Of a stretch of 64,000 nt of DNA, positions 1 through 11,099 are shown piece by piece. The stretch is from Mangifera indica (lineage: Eukaryota > Streptophyta > Magnoliopsida > Sapindales > Anacardiaceae). The first letter of the stretch is position 1, and every line of letters starts with the position of its first letter. The notes below the pieces were generated by a model that did no database searches, was not told where the DNA came from, and saw only the letters and a program-made list of their open reading frames with translations. The translations under genes and the position numbers were made by a program. The stretch covers positions 11,530,668 to 11,594,667 of the forward strand of contig NC_058140.1 in NCBI RefSeq assembly GCF_011075055.1, given 5' to 3'.

Positions 1-341
1 ACGGTCAGAAAGAGGAGACACTGAGGAGAAAGAAATGTCGCTTGGAGATCATCGGTCATTGTCAAAAAATTCAATCCAAAAGTTTGAAAACCCTAGGGGG
101 AAAAATGTTGTTTTTGAAAACTTGAGTTGGGAGAAAATTATTAGTTGTTAGGGTTTAGAGGTAAAAAAGAAATTAAATATAAGTTTATTTTTAATATTAT
201 AGATAAAATAATGATTTTACTTTTGAATCCGTCAACTGACTTTTTTTTAACAGGCCATAGGTAGGTAAATAGGCTTTTCAAAGTTAATGGGGGGAATTTT
301 GGAAAAAAAGCATACCTTGGGTGGGAAATAGTCCTTTAGCC
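1..341. mobile_element. Right end of a Mutator-type MITE (family M), cut by the window edge
   Basis: The stretch ends in the inverse of the family terminus GGCCAAAGGACTATTTCCCACC, here as gtgggaaatagtcctttagcc ending at 341. The inner part (an AAACCCTAGGGGG-like tract, a 'gttagggtttagagg' tract and 'aggtaaatag..ttttcaaagttaa' just inside the terminus) is shared with the complete copies at 8713-9558, 19990-20707 and 45737-46508. The left end lies outside the window, so its target duplication cannot be tested. Confidence 0.75.
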
Positions 342-410
342 TAAAAAGAAACATGTTAAAGGCAAGTTAAGAATCCTAGACGAGTTGAGACACTTTCAAG
401 TAGAGGTTAT

Positions 411-3400
411 ATGCTTATACAACACACCACCATGTCCAAGATTTGGTCAACACTGACCCTGGATCAATTTCGACTGTTTGAGAGGATATGTTTTGAGTAT
501 CTCCTTTGTCTACCCAATATCAATTTTTCAGAGTATTGGTGCATGCATTTTTCCTACAACAGCTACAGCAGCCCTCCGTTAGAGATGAGTTATGGTTTAG
601 GGTTAACAGGGTTGATGTGAGATTCAACCCGTTCGAGTTTTCCTTTATGACAGGGCTATTATTTAACTAACTCACTGCACTTTCATCGTATATTCCCTAC
701 TCATCCAGCATAGGATTAGAGATATCAACTTTCGAGGTTGTCTAAAGATGCAGTATCACGACATCGAGTATACTTTTTTGGCTAGACCATGGAGGGATGA
801 TAATATTGACACCGTCAAGATGACTTTACTGTATTGTCTACATATAATATTGTTAGGGAATGATTTACAAAAGAAATTATCTACCAAATATTTATAGTTA
901 GTTGATCATCTAGATAGATTTAATTTCTATCCCTAGGGTATTACAGTGTGACAGATGACGTACGAGTCAATATCACAGGCGAGTGATAGAGTCTACTCTA
1001 GACGGATGCCTAAAATACGTAAATATGACCTCTACGGATTTTCTTTTACATTCAAGGTAAGTTTATATTTATTGATTATATATATTAATTGGCAAAAATA
1101 CAAATTGATTTATTTTAATCATTATTGATTATATTGTAGTATGGGATATTTTGTAGTAAGTTAGGGTTAATATGATTGATATCTATACATCTCTACGGAT
1201 GTTTAGGTGGCATACTTGGGGTTAATTAAGTTAATTGATTCATTAAATATTGTAATTATGTTGAATTATATATCTTAATGAATAGGATCATGTCACATTC
1301 TCGTTTCATTCGTCACCAATTAAGGAGGCTAAACCATGGTATGCGGACATTTGTGAGTACACTGGTATGTCGGATTCGTATTCCTCCTCATTGTCTTCGA
1401 TGTCTCTTTCGATAGGGTTTCTCCTGTCATGCCACCTTCAAATATATTAGTCAGTACTCTAGGGACATTTAAGGAGCCTATTCAACCCCCTGTTAGAGGA
1501 GCCTTCAAGTCCCCTGGTAGTTCAGACTACAGCGGCCGACACTATAGACCTTCTTGGGGTTGAAAACTATGTCACCTATCCTGCCACATAGGAGTGTCCC
1601 CCGTCTGCATCACCCACTATATCCATAGCTGATGTTGTATTAGCGCACTAGGCACTATGATTTTATGTGAGATTTCCTATTTTCGCAAAGAGGTGTCTTT
1701 GCAGATGACGTGATTACGCGACGATGTGTCTTTTCAATGACTCGATTAGAGGATCATCTGACTCATTTGGAGAAAATCGTCACACGTACATGTTGAGCTC
1801 CAATCAATCAAGTTATAAAGCCACATCTCATTTATTCTTTATAAAAATTGTATTTTGTTGTTGCTCTAATATCTATTTCAACTTTGTCTAGGGTATGCAC
1901 GACAATATTGGGATGACTTCTCCTATTGATAGGTCAATTTCATCCCATTACTCACATGAGGTTTGTATTTAATTTCTTAGAGATATTTAATGTTAAATGT
2001 TATTATATATTTTTTTTTATATTTTATATGAAATATCACTAATCAAGTTATTATTACTCTTACCCAAGGGTAATCGTTACGAGGGGATATCAGTTGACTC
2101 TTTGTTACATCACCTCTCCGATCTGAGGTATGTCATTTATCATTGTCACTCTATTTTTTAATTAATTGTTATTGATTAATTCCTTTTACATATTCGTATA
2201 GGGTCCTGCTCATAAAGGTGTTTCAGTTGGATCTCCAGTTGTTTCAAATCTCCCACATGAGGTATGAACATTATTATAGTTATTATATTTTATATGAAAT
2301 ATCATTTATCATTTTGTTCTTTTCACGCATATAGGGTACTATCCTCAAGGCATTATCAATCGAGAGTTCTCTCTGTACACCTTCTCTAACCATAAATATA
2401 GTGTATTTTCTGATAAACTGTCATTGATCAATTTGTCTTTCCAATTATTATGTTTATTTAAAATGTTTTGCCTCATTTTCAAAATGAGCAGTTATGGTTA
2501 CTTGTTGATATCCCAGTTTCAGTAAATAGACAATGGTATTAGTTCACAGGGGGAAAACTTACAGGAGGATGTTTCCGATGCAAACCAAGTTGCGGTATAT
2601 CCACTATAATTAGTATATAAATACTAATATATACTGATCATTGATAATTTTAAAATTATCATTTTACAGTCCGTCGAGGGGGTACACATAGTTGACTTGA
2701 CTATAATAAAGGATTCTCCAATCAAACCTTCTTCGACATATATGGATAAAGTAACATTAATTGATTAATTCGTAATTGGTATTTAAGATAAAATAATGAT
2801 TTAACAGTTGTACGTACTTGCAGTTGGTTTATATTGCACACGATTGAATCATTTGGAAGGGTCCACTTGCTCGTACCATATATACAAATTCAATCAAAGC
2901 GAGGGTGAAATGACAACTTTGGACCATTCCATCCTCTACTGTAGAACATGAGGAATCTTTCCTCGTATGGTACACCAGAGTTGCAGCATTTGACGAGCAT
3001 CAAGTTTACTTTATCAGATTGAAGTCGAAAAACAGTTTCTGACAAATTGTGGAGGAGCTGCATCAATGATTGATCGATGATATAAGTTATATGTACTATA
3101 TAATTTGGTTAAAAGTTCTCTATATTCGTCAATAACTAACACAATTCAAGTTTTTTATACTATTTCAACATATCGATTCTTTTTTTGTTATATTACGTCA
3201 ATACCAGGATGATCACCATATGATCATTTTACAGCGTTGGACAACTACCTACACCTTTTTTGTAGGACATATCGAGATGACATTCCCTAGCTGGTAGGCC
3301 ATACCAACAGGGCAGTATCAATTTTCGAAGATGGTTGAGGTAGATTATATCTTGGGTTTGTTTTACAAATCATGGGGGATGGTCGATATGGTATAGTATA

Positions 3401-3800
3401 ATAACATTTCTATTATAATTTACATTTAATTAATTTATAATCTACATGTGTATCCATTCTAATTTCTCACCGTTGATAGGTTTTCATCCTTATAAACTTC
3501 GACTGCATATATTGGATAGTCAGAATTATAGATTTTCATGATTGATCGATTACGGTATACGACTCCAAGGTATTATATTTAAGGAGTATAAAATGTTTTG
3601 AATGACAAATGTGACCGCACACGACATTCATACTAGTATTATTAGAGGCGATGAATTTTTGGACAGCTTTTGGGCATACACCATGACAAGATCCCCTCAT
3701 GTTACATTGAGCAAAGGGTGTCCAACAAGGCGAGGGCTCTTGTGACTGTGGCATTTTTATGTTACGCTTTATAGAGTATTTGACATTGTCACGAAGCGTG
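411..3800 (+). pseudogene. Decayed DUF1985 / Ulp1 (C48) protease gene of a Mutator-like element
   Basis: No intact frame remains, but short translated blocks identify it. At 583-668 the reading DELWFRVNRVDVRFNPFEF..MTGL matches the DUF1985 domain core. At about 909-940 FNFYP*GI keeps the DUF1985 'FNxYPWG' motif with Trp turned into a stop. At 1017-1056 KYDLYGFSFTFK is followed directly by a gtaagt donor. At 3480-3570 comes the middle of a Ulp1 cysteine protease, where the usual catalytic His-Trp reads Tyr-Trp and a stop interrupts the block before VYDSK. At about 3735-3790 the C-terminal block CDCGIFMLRFIEYL keeps the catalytic Cys. DUF1985 plus Ulp1 next to mudrA is known from plant Mutator-like elements of the Kaonashi type. 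The missing His, the stops and the frame breaks argue against function. Confidence 0.65.
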
Positions 3801-4499
3801 GATTTTCCCCAATGTTTAGCTTTGCAATTATATTTTCACTGTATCAAATAGATCACAAATGTATATTTAGGTCGATCATTGTTTATTTTACTAATACGAA
3901 GGTAGTTATGTATGTATTTGTTGTATATACTTATGCGTATTATATATATTATCTATCAATATATATGGATATATATTTGATTTCATTTTTTAAATAATTT
4001 TATCACAGAAAAAATTTTATAAGATTAAGGTGATGTTAGTAACTTTAAATGATGGTATTAGTGAAATACTAAAATATTTTTAACATTAATATCATTAGTC
4101 AAATCATTAACAATAAATCAAGATTTCATTGTTGAAAAAATAAATTGCATGAAATTTATGAGTTAATGTATGATGCCAAAAGTTATCTTTCAAATATAGT
4201 TCAGGTTCAGTGACATAATTTATTGATTTTTATAAGTTTAGCTTCATACACAAGTAAAGTATATATTAATCAAATCATTAACAGTTAATTCTAATAATTG
4301 CAAGAGTAATGTTCATGCTAACAATTATGAAATGAAGAAATTATTCGCAGTAAATTTATTATATTACATATGAATTCAATTACTCATCTGAAACAATAAT
4401 CATAATACATCAATTACATATCATTTGAACAACAGTTGTGAATCATATAATTAATAAAATTAAACAAAAGCTTGTCAAAATCTCAATCTTTTACCTTTT

Positions 4500-6690
4500 C
4501 TAGATGAACTTTGTAGGACAGAGCTCAGGACTAGTGTTGGGTTTTTACATTGGATACAACGACTACAAATCCTGGGTGTAACATTTTCCCCTTACGAAGG
4601 ACGTCGATTTCTATTGGAGGGACGACTTAGTCGACGACTATCGAGAACGGGGGATAGGATAACTCTTTCTTTTGGTACATACAACCATTCTGACTGATTT
4701 CTAAGATGATTGACAGGTTCCTCATATAATGCATAGTAGAACTCGACACGGAAGAATGGACGAACTCATGCATTAACATTTGTGAGCCTCATGTGTCTTG
4801 TAATAATAATGACATGCTTGCATGAAATACATGAAAGCTAAAACTTTTTGCATGTACAAGACATTTCATGGAAGTCCATAATGCCCATGTATCCACCAAA
4901 ACCAACAACTTGAAACCGAAGAGGTGCAATTGGTCAAACTTTCAAGGGCGTAGACTTTGACACACGACGACTGATCTTCCCCTCCGTCCAAAGGGTAACA
5001 AAGTTAGGGTATTCATTTGTAATTTGAAAAAAGTAACAACATATCTATTAATAACAAACATAAGAAAAGAAATACATGCTCAAATACATAGTTATTAACA
5101 ATTGGGTATATACTTGCATGGTTTCTTCTCTCGTAAAACCATCACTATAATGTGCCACGAATGAACTTGGCAAGCATCATGATAGGTAAACCTCGTGCAT
5201 GTCTAACAAAGACATTAAATGACTCTACAATATTAGTTGTCATTATGTTGTACTGATACCCTGAAAAGTGTACCCTGCTCCATCGCTCAAATCTAACCTT
5301 ACGTAGATAAGCCCCAGCTTGAGGATTCATTGCATCATAGCCTCAAAATCTGCTTTTGTATATGATTTCACAGCTTTCCAATATGCACCCACAACCTGTA
5401 AGGTAATAAATAATATGAGAATTTTATTATCAAAATTTATAAAATGTTAAACAGAATAAAAATTATATGCATGTTTAAACACATTACCTTTGAGTCTCAT
5501 TTGTACTTTACTCGTATGTTACACAAAAGATAATGACAACAATATCTATGGTAGACACTTAGAAAGACTTCAGCCATTGCAGAGTATATAATATGATGTC
5601 GATCCGAGATTTTCCCCCAACTCGGGGATGTCATGGATGCATTTTTTAATCTTTTTGAGAAACCAACACCACATGCTATAGTATTCTTTTTTACTAACAT
5701 CGAAACCAATAGGATACATTTGGTTATTACCATCGAGGCCTATTGCAAGGAATAAATGACCTAAATATTGACTTTTAAGGAAAACAACATCAATGTACAT
5801 AATAAGTCGAAAATATTCTTTAAATGCACGAACAAAACATCCTAATGCCATAAAAAAAATACTTAAATCGATGGTCATTGTTTGTTTCAGTAGCGGTAAT
5901 GGTTCCCAAATAAATACGTTGTAAATTATAGTAATACTCTGGTAGGAGCATAAATGATTCTTCTGGTGAGCCCCTCAGTGAATTTAAAACCCAATTTGTT
6001 GCCCGCTAAACTGTGAATATAAAATGTCAATTTTATACTGATCAGTGATGTCGACAATAATTTCTTTAGGCTAATAAATTCAATCAATCAACACAAACTT
6101 TGACCAAATTAATTGATTTAAAGCTTGGACCTTAGCTTATCAGTGATGTGACATTAATTGATCAATTGAACATGTATGAGTTAGATTCATTTTACTAATT
6201 TGAAAAACTTCACTGACTTTGGATTTGGTTACAGATATATACCACTGATAGTTTTCAGGCTCACACTTAATATTCTATCACCCCGTGTTAGACTTCTTAC
6301 CTGTATTAAAATCCTTTCTGTGGGATAAATTGTTTCACAACATCTTTTAATTGTTCTTTATTATGAAAAATATCACCAAGCTTTATAGCATTCTCCTCTC
6401 AGATCGATTTTGTACAACCTGATGATTTGATGGTTATGGAGGAAAATAAAGAAGCCACCTAAACGGGTCAATAGGGACATTGTTAAAAAATGGTTTAGAA
6501 TAATTTTCACTATCCAAAATAGGATCTTCAAGCTGCAAACTGTCTATACCTTCGATAACAGATGGCTTATACTCAGGTTCTACCTCTTCAAAAGGAATAT
6601 CAGTTATGTCATTTCCATCAAAGTCACCCCAATTAGGAACCATATCTTTCTCTCCATGAGTTAATGAGTTTGCAATATACAATGTATCAT
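4500..6690 (-). pseudogene. Decayed mudrA-type (MULE) transposase
   Basis: Blocks appear in the expected order on the minus strand. 6434-6682 is an acidic N-terminal segment. About 6305-6420 reads KLGDIFHNKEQLKDVVKQF, typical of the MuDR DNA-binding domain. 5570-5878 reads IDVVFLKSQYLG..LDGNNQMYPIGF, the MULE catalytic core around its first Asp. 5145-5330 reads YNIMTTNIVESFN..ARGLPI, the conserved stretch after the core. 4786-4876 is a SWIM zinc finger with CTC and CKH spacing but an internal stop. 4500-4620 is a basic tail with a CSRC half-knuckle. Each block is in a different frame or broken by stops, so no transposase can be made. It converges with the DUF1985/Ulp1 relic, and together they look like one old autonomous element. 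Confidence 0.75.
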
Positions 6691-7140
6691 TATTGAATTA
6701 ATCAAGTTTTTCAAATCATATTCTTTTTTCATTTCACTAATTTCTTCTTCTTCTTCTTTTTGTCCTTCAATCGTGATATATATAACAAAAACAAAAATAT
6801 ATTCATAAGTATTGAGACATATCAATAAGATCCTAGATATCTTCATCATTTTAGATATATACAGGGCAATCAAGTTCAATTTTTTTTAGCTTCATAGATA
6901 GTTAAAGGTAGTTTTTTATTGGATCAAGATCGCAAAACTCCTTTAAAAGTTGAATGAATCCCTCAAATGTTATTCCAGAGGGAATTTTAATCAATTATTT
7001 ATATCCTCCAACATATTTTCTTGAATCTATTCTCCTTGAAAACGAACAGAAGCGTACCCAACTATTTTAATTATCAATCCTACAATGACAAATTTTTGAA
7101 AAAAATTAATCATGTATAAGAAAAAGTCCACAATAACAAT
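6691..7140. other. Spacer between MULE relic and tandem array; no gene seen
   Basis: AT-rich sequence. A minus-strand reading at 6661-6879 with a run of Glu residues may be a remnant of the transposase N-terminus, but nothing in it is diagnostic. Confidence 0.5.
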
Positions 7141-8113
7141 TTAAAACAATCTTACAATGATTAATATCAAAATATCCTTTATATTTTTCTAACATTTTAT
7201 TTAACCCCCTATAATTATCTAACATTTTATTTAATACTTTTGTATGTTGTATTGTATCAAAATGCATCTATCTATTCTTAACATTTCATTTAAAATGTTC
7301 TTACAATGTTTAATATCAAAATACCTCCTATATCTTTTAAACATTTTATTTACCCCTATAATTATCTAACCTTTCATTTTACACCATTGTATGTTGTCTT
7401 ATATGAAAATGTATCTATTTATTCTTAACATATCATTTAAAATCGTCTTATAATATTTTATATCAAAATGCTACCATATTTTTCTAAAATTTTATTTTCC
7501 CCCTATAATTGTCTAACATTTTATTTAACACTCTTGTATGTTGTCTTATATCAAAATGCATCTATTTATTCTTAACATGTTATTTAAATTCTTTACCTTT
7601 TGTGTAATATCAATATACCCCCATATTTTTGTAACATTTTTTTAGCCCCTCATACTTATTCAACATTTTATTTAACACTATTGTATGTTGTCTTCTATCA
7701 AAATGCATCTATCTATTCTTAATATGTTATTTAAATCTTTTATATATTATGTAATATCAAAATACCCTCATATTTTTTTAATATTTTATTTTAACCCTAT
7801 AATTATCTAATATATCATTTAACATCCTTGTATTTTGTCTTGTATCAAACTGCATCTATCTATTCCTAACATTTTATTTAAAATGATATTACAATATTTA
7901 ATATCAAAATACCCCTCATATTTTTATAACATTTCATTTAACCCTTATAATTATCTAACATTTCATTTAACACCCTTGTATGTTGTCTTGTATCAAAATA
8001 TATCTATCTATTCTTAACATGTTATTTAAATCTTTTATATATTGTGTAATATCAAAATACCCCATATTTTTCTAACATTTTATTTAACCCCTAAATTATT
8101 ATCTAATATTCAA
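7141..8113. repeat. 147-bp tandem repeat array, about 6.6 units
   Basis: The landmark 'aaaatgcatctatctattctta' (with variants) begins at 7259, 7406, 7553, 7700, 7847 and 7995, giving spacings of 147, 147, 147, 147 and 148 bp. Every unit also carries 'atcaaaataccccc..tatttttctaacattttattt', 'cccctataattatctaacatttta' and 'cccttgtatgttgtcttgtat'. The first unit is partial at its left side and the last fades after about 8113. The sequence is very AT-rich with no coding content. It abuts the MULE relic and could be that element's terminal array or an independent short satellite. Confidence 0.9.
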
Positions 8114-8396
8114 ATACCCTCTTTACATGACAGACAAACTAGATTTAATAAATAAAATTAAGTTTTGAGTTAAGATCCGTATCAATAGTTTTTTTTAATA
8201 ATTAACTTTTTTCGATTTGGATTTAGAAATACGAACTTCTTCCTTCCGTATGAACTCGTAGTAATTAATATTGAGTAAAAATGAAAGTGAGAGTGAGTGT
8301 TTGAGTAATACAAGAAATGTATATAATAAGAGTAAAAGTGAGAGGGTTTATATAGATGTGGTGAAGGATAATTTTGGTATTTTAAAAAAAATTTAC

Positions 8397-8480
8397 GGCA
8401 TTTTTGTTAGGAATAGGAAAAATAGGCATTTTTGCTTAAGAATAGGAAAAATGAACATTTTTGCTTAAGAATAGGGTAAA
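8397..8480. repeat. Three tandem copies of a roughly 30-bp unit
   Basis: The unit ggcatttttgcttaagaata followed by ggaaaaat occurs three times in a row with small differences (first copy 'gttaggaatagg', last copy 'gaatagggtaaaatgg'). Confidence 0.8.
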
Positions 8481-8627
8481 ATGGTCATTTAATTTAATTT
8501 CCCTTATATTTAATAAGTTAGTTTTCATAAATAATTATTATATTTGATTAATAGTATTATTAGACTTAATTAAATTAATTTATATATTATATTATATTAT
8601 TTGTTTTATGTATTTTTTAAAATATTT

Positions 8628-9660
8628 TTTATATTATTACATACACATATTTTGGATGTATAAATAAATATATATTTATGTGTATAGTCAAGTGAGTAGG
8701 TATTATTTTATAGCCCAAAGGACTTATCCCACCAAAAGTTGTTGATATTTCAAGTTCTCATTCTTTAACTTTTAAATTTTCATTTACCCATTCATAGACG
8801 ATTAAAGTTAATGAAATTCTAATTCCTTAAAATTTTATCTTTTTTTCCCCTCTAAACTCTAGAAACTAATAATTTTCCCTTAAATCAGATTTAAAAAGAC
8901 AACATTTTTTCCCTAAAGTCTAGTTTTCAATTTTTGGTGACATTTTTGACAATCTCTCCCTCTCGACACCTCCTCTTTCTCTGAAGGTGTCTCTTTCATC
9001 ATCTCTCTCTCCTTCAGTTGGCTATTCAAATAGGGAAGATGAAATGCTTTGACAACGAAACCAAGGGATCTTATCTTCATCTAGGTAGAGAGTTGTATTC
9101 CTAGATGAAGACAAGTCGTCTAGGAAGAAGAAGACAACTCATCTTCTTCTCAATCTCTTCTTCATTGGGAGGAAGATTTATCTTCCCAGACGAGTGATGC
9201 ATGATTGTTGGAGGGAGAAGAGACGTTAAAGTAGACTACTGGAAGAAGAGGAACTATCGAGAGAGAGAAATCATCAGAGATGGCATTGGAGGAAGTGGTA
9301 GGATATTGAAGTTAAACTTAGTGGGGAATTGTGATTTTTTAAAACTCAGTATAGAGAAAAATTATTACTTTTTATGGTTTAGGAGGGGAGAGAAAGAGAT
9401 AAAATTTTAGTTTAGTTTTAATATTATAGATAAATAACGATTTCATCTTTAAAACTAACAGACTTAATACTTTATGAGTGGGTAAATGAGATTTTCAAAA
9501 TTAAAAGATAAAAATTTGAGAAAATGACATTCTTTAGGTGGGAATAAGTCCTTTGGCCTATTTTATACGTAATTTAAAATTATTTAATCACATAATAACA
9601 CATATTAAATATGTACCCATTTATGTATTTAAAGTGAATATATATAATTTTATTAATATT
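8628..9660. mobile_element. Palindromic MITE (family P) split by a family M insertion
   Basis: The left half (8628-8712) carries 'atacacatatttt..atatatttatgtgtat'. The right half (9568-9660) carries 'taatttaaaattatttaatcacataataacacat..tacccatttatgt..tatatataattttatt'. Joined, they resemble the uninterrupted palindromic copies at 30080-30240, 31423-31566 and 43010-43150. The break is exactly at the 9-bp target duplication of the inserted element. Confidence 0.65.
8713..9558. mobile_element. Family M Mutator-type MITE, 846 bp, with 9-bp target duplication
   Basis: The termini are gcccaaaggacttatcccacc at the left and the inverse ggtgggaataagtcctttggcc at the right. The 9-bp sequence tattttata stands directly on both sides (8704-8712 and 9559-9567), and 9-bp duplications are the hallmark of Mutator-like transposition. 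The element carries long imperfect subterminal inverted repeats and an internal purine-rich segment with several 'gaagaag' and 'agacga' motifs. A 69-codon open frame at 9201-9410 has no recognisable domain. No transposase is encoded, so movement would have needed one supplied from elsewhere. Confidence 0.85.
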
Positions 9661-11099
9661 AATAATATCTTAGAATCTTTTAGGTTGCCAAATTATAAAA
9701 TTAATTAATTATTTCTTTTCCAAGTTACTATATTATTGTCAATATTTTTTTTTCCTAAAATATTCTTCTAATAGATTAGCTAAGGGGCAAGATAACCTCA
9801 TTAAAGATTACCTTGAATCAAATGCTTCTTACCGTATATTTGGTCTGGGTAATCTTTTATTTAAAAAAATAAAAAATTATCATAAATTATTTAAAAGACA
9901 ACTAAATATAAATTATTATATATTTAATAATTTTAAATGTATAAATAGTTAATGTTAGATTAATAATAATAAAAAATATTAAAATATTTTTTATTTAAAT
10001 ACCTTGAAAATTATATCAAACTATTTCTTTATGTATTTTTAATATTTCATATATCCATAATATTTATTAAGATATTTTTGATAATGTCAATATATAAAAT
10101 TAATTTTTTTTTTCAAATTGTTACCTTATTGTTAATATATGACTTCCTAAAATATTTTTGTCCCTTCTTATTTTAATTAAAAACATGATTATTTTTATTT
10201 AAAAATTTTAATAAGAATATATATAATTATTTTGCAATAATTTAAAGGTTAGGTTTAGTCCGACCTCCACTTGCAAGCATGGAGTTATGCCTAACCACTA
10301 TCATTTTCAACTGCTTAGACCATTTTCAGAATCATTAAGAACAAGATGAAAAACGTTCACCCCAGTTGCTTTTTGGAAAATTAAATTAAATTAATTACCC
10401 AAAAATAATATATCCAAAACAACAACAATCAAATCTACATCTATTATTACACAAAAATTCTCAACAAATTCGTCTCAAACACTTAAGAATCACCCAATAT
10501 AATAAATTGTACAAATCCAAAAACCCTATCCTAAAAAACCAACTAAATCTTCTTTCAATCGTATAAATCTCAACATCAACAACCATGGTCCATCAACATC
10601 AACAAAGAAATATATAACATGAAGATTTGTTGGGTTTCATCGCTCCATTCTACATGTTCAAATAATTGAAGTATCATCAACTTGGAAGAAATTACAGTAG
10701 GATGGTTAGATTAACAGGATCTGCAAAACTGAAAACATCTGAAAGAATACATCTGGAGGAGAATACCACCCTCTTGACTGGAAAAGAAACTAGCCAAGAA
10801 CTCGTACCGCTTGATGAACACAACGCTATGATTTAGTGCAACAACTAGGAAAAGTTTAGACACAAAATCTAAATATAAAACACAAAGCCCGGGACTATTT
10901 TTCCATGTTTTGTATACCTCAAGCACTGCTGCAGCTGGACCGGTAATGTAGGAGCTCTTGCTGCATGTTCTATATCATAACTTTTGCTCTAGATCTTATC
11001 AATGGAGTAAATAAATTCAACTCAGTGGAAACGGTGACCCAAGCACAAGAAAAAAATGACAGGATTGTTCATAGAAGAAGTGTTTAATAAAGACAACTC
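9661..11099. other. AT-rich intergenic region with a fragment of a 'GTAATC' MITE; no gene seen
   Basis: 9775-10230 contains 'gattacctt..aaatgcttctt' and 'ggtctgggtaatctttta' followed by a very AT-rich tail. It resembles part of the element at 48388-48862. From about 10300 base composition becomes more balanced, and 10600-11099 is likely 3' untranslated and flanking DNA of the PLR3-like gene. Short open frames here match no family I know. Confidence 0.5.

Noticed and set aside
3536..3754. 72-codon minus-strand frame with several Cys residues resembling a zinc finger
   Set aside because: It is antisense to the Ulp1 C-terminal block; the Cys pattern is not that of a known finger.
8397..8480. 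Short regular repeats as a CRISPR array
   Set aside because: The 30-bp units are contiguous without spacers and the genome is eukaryotic.
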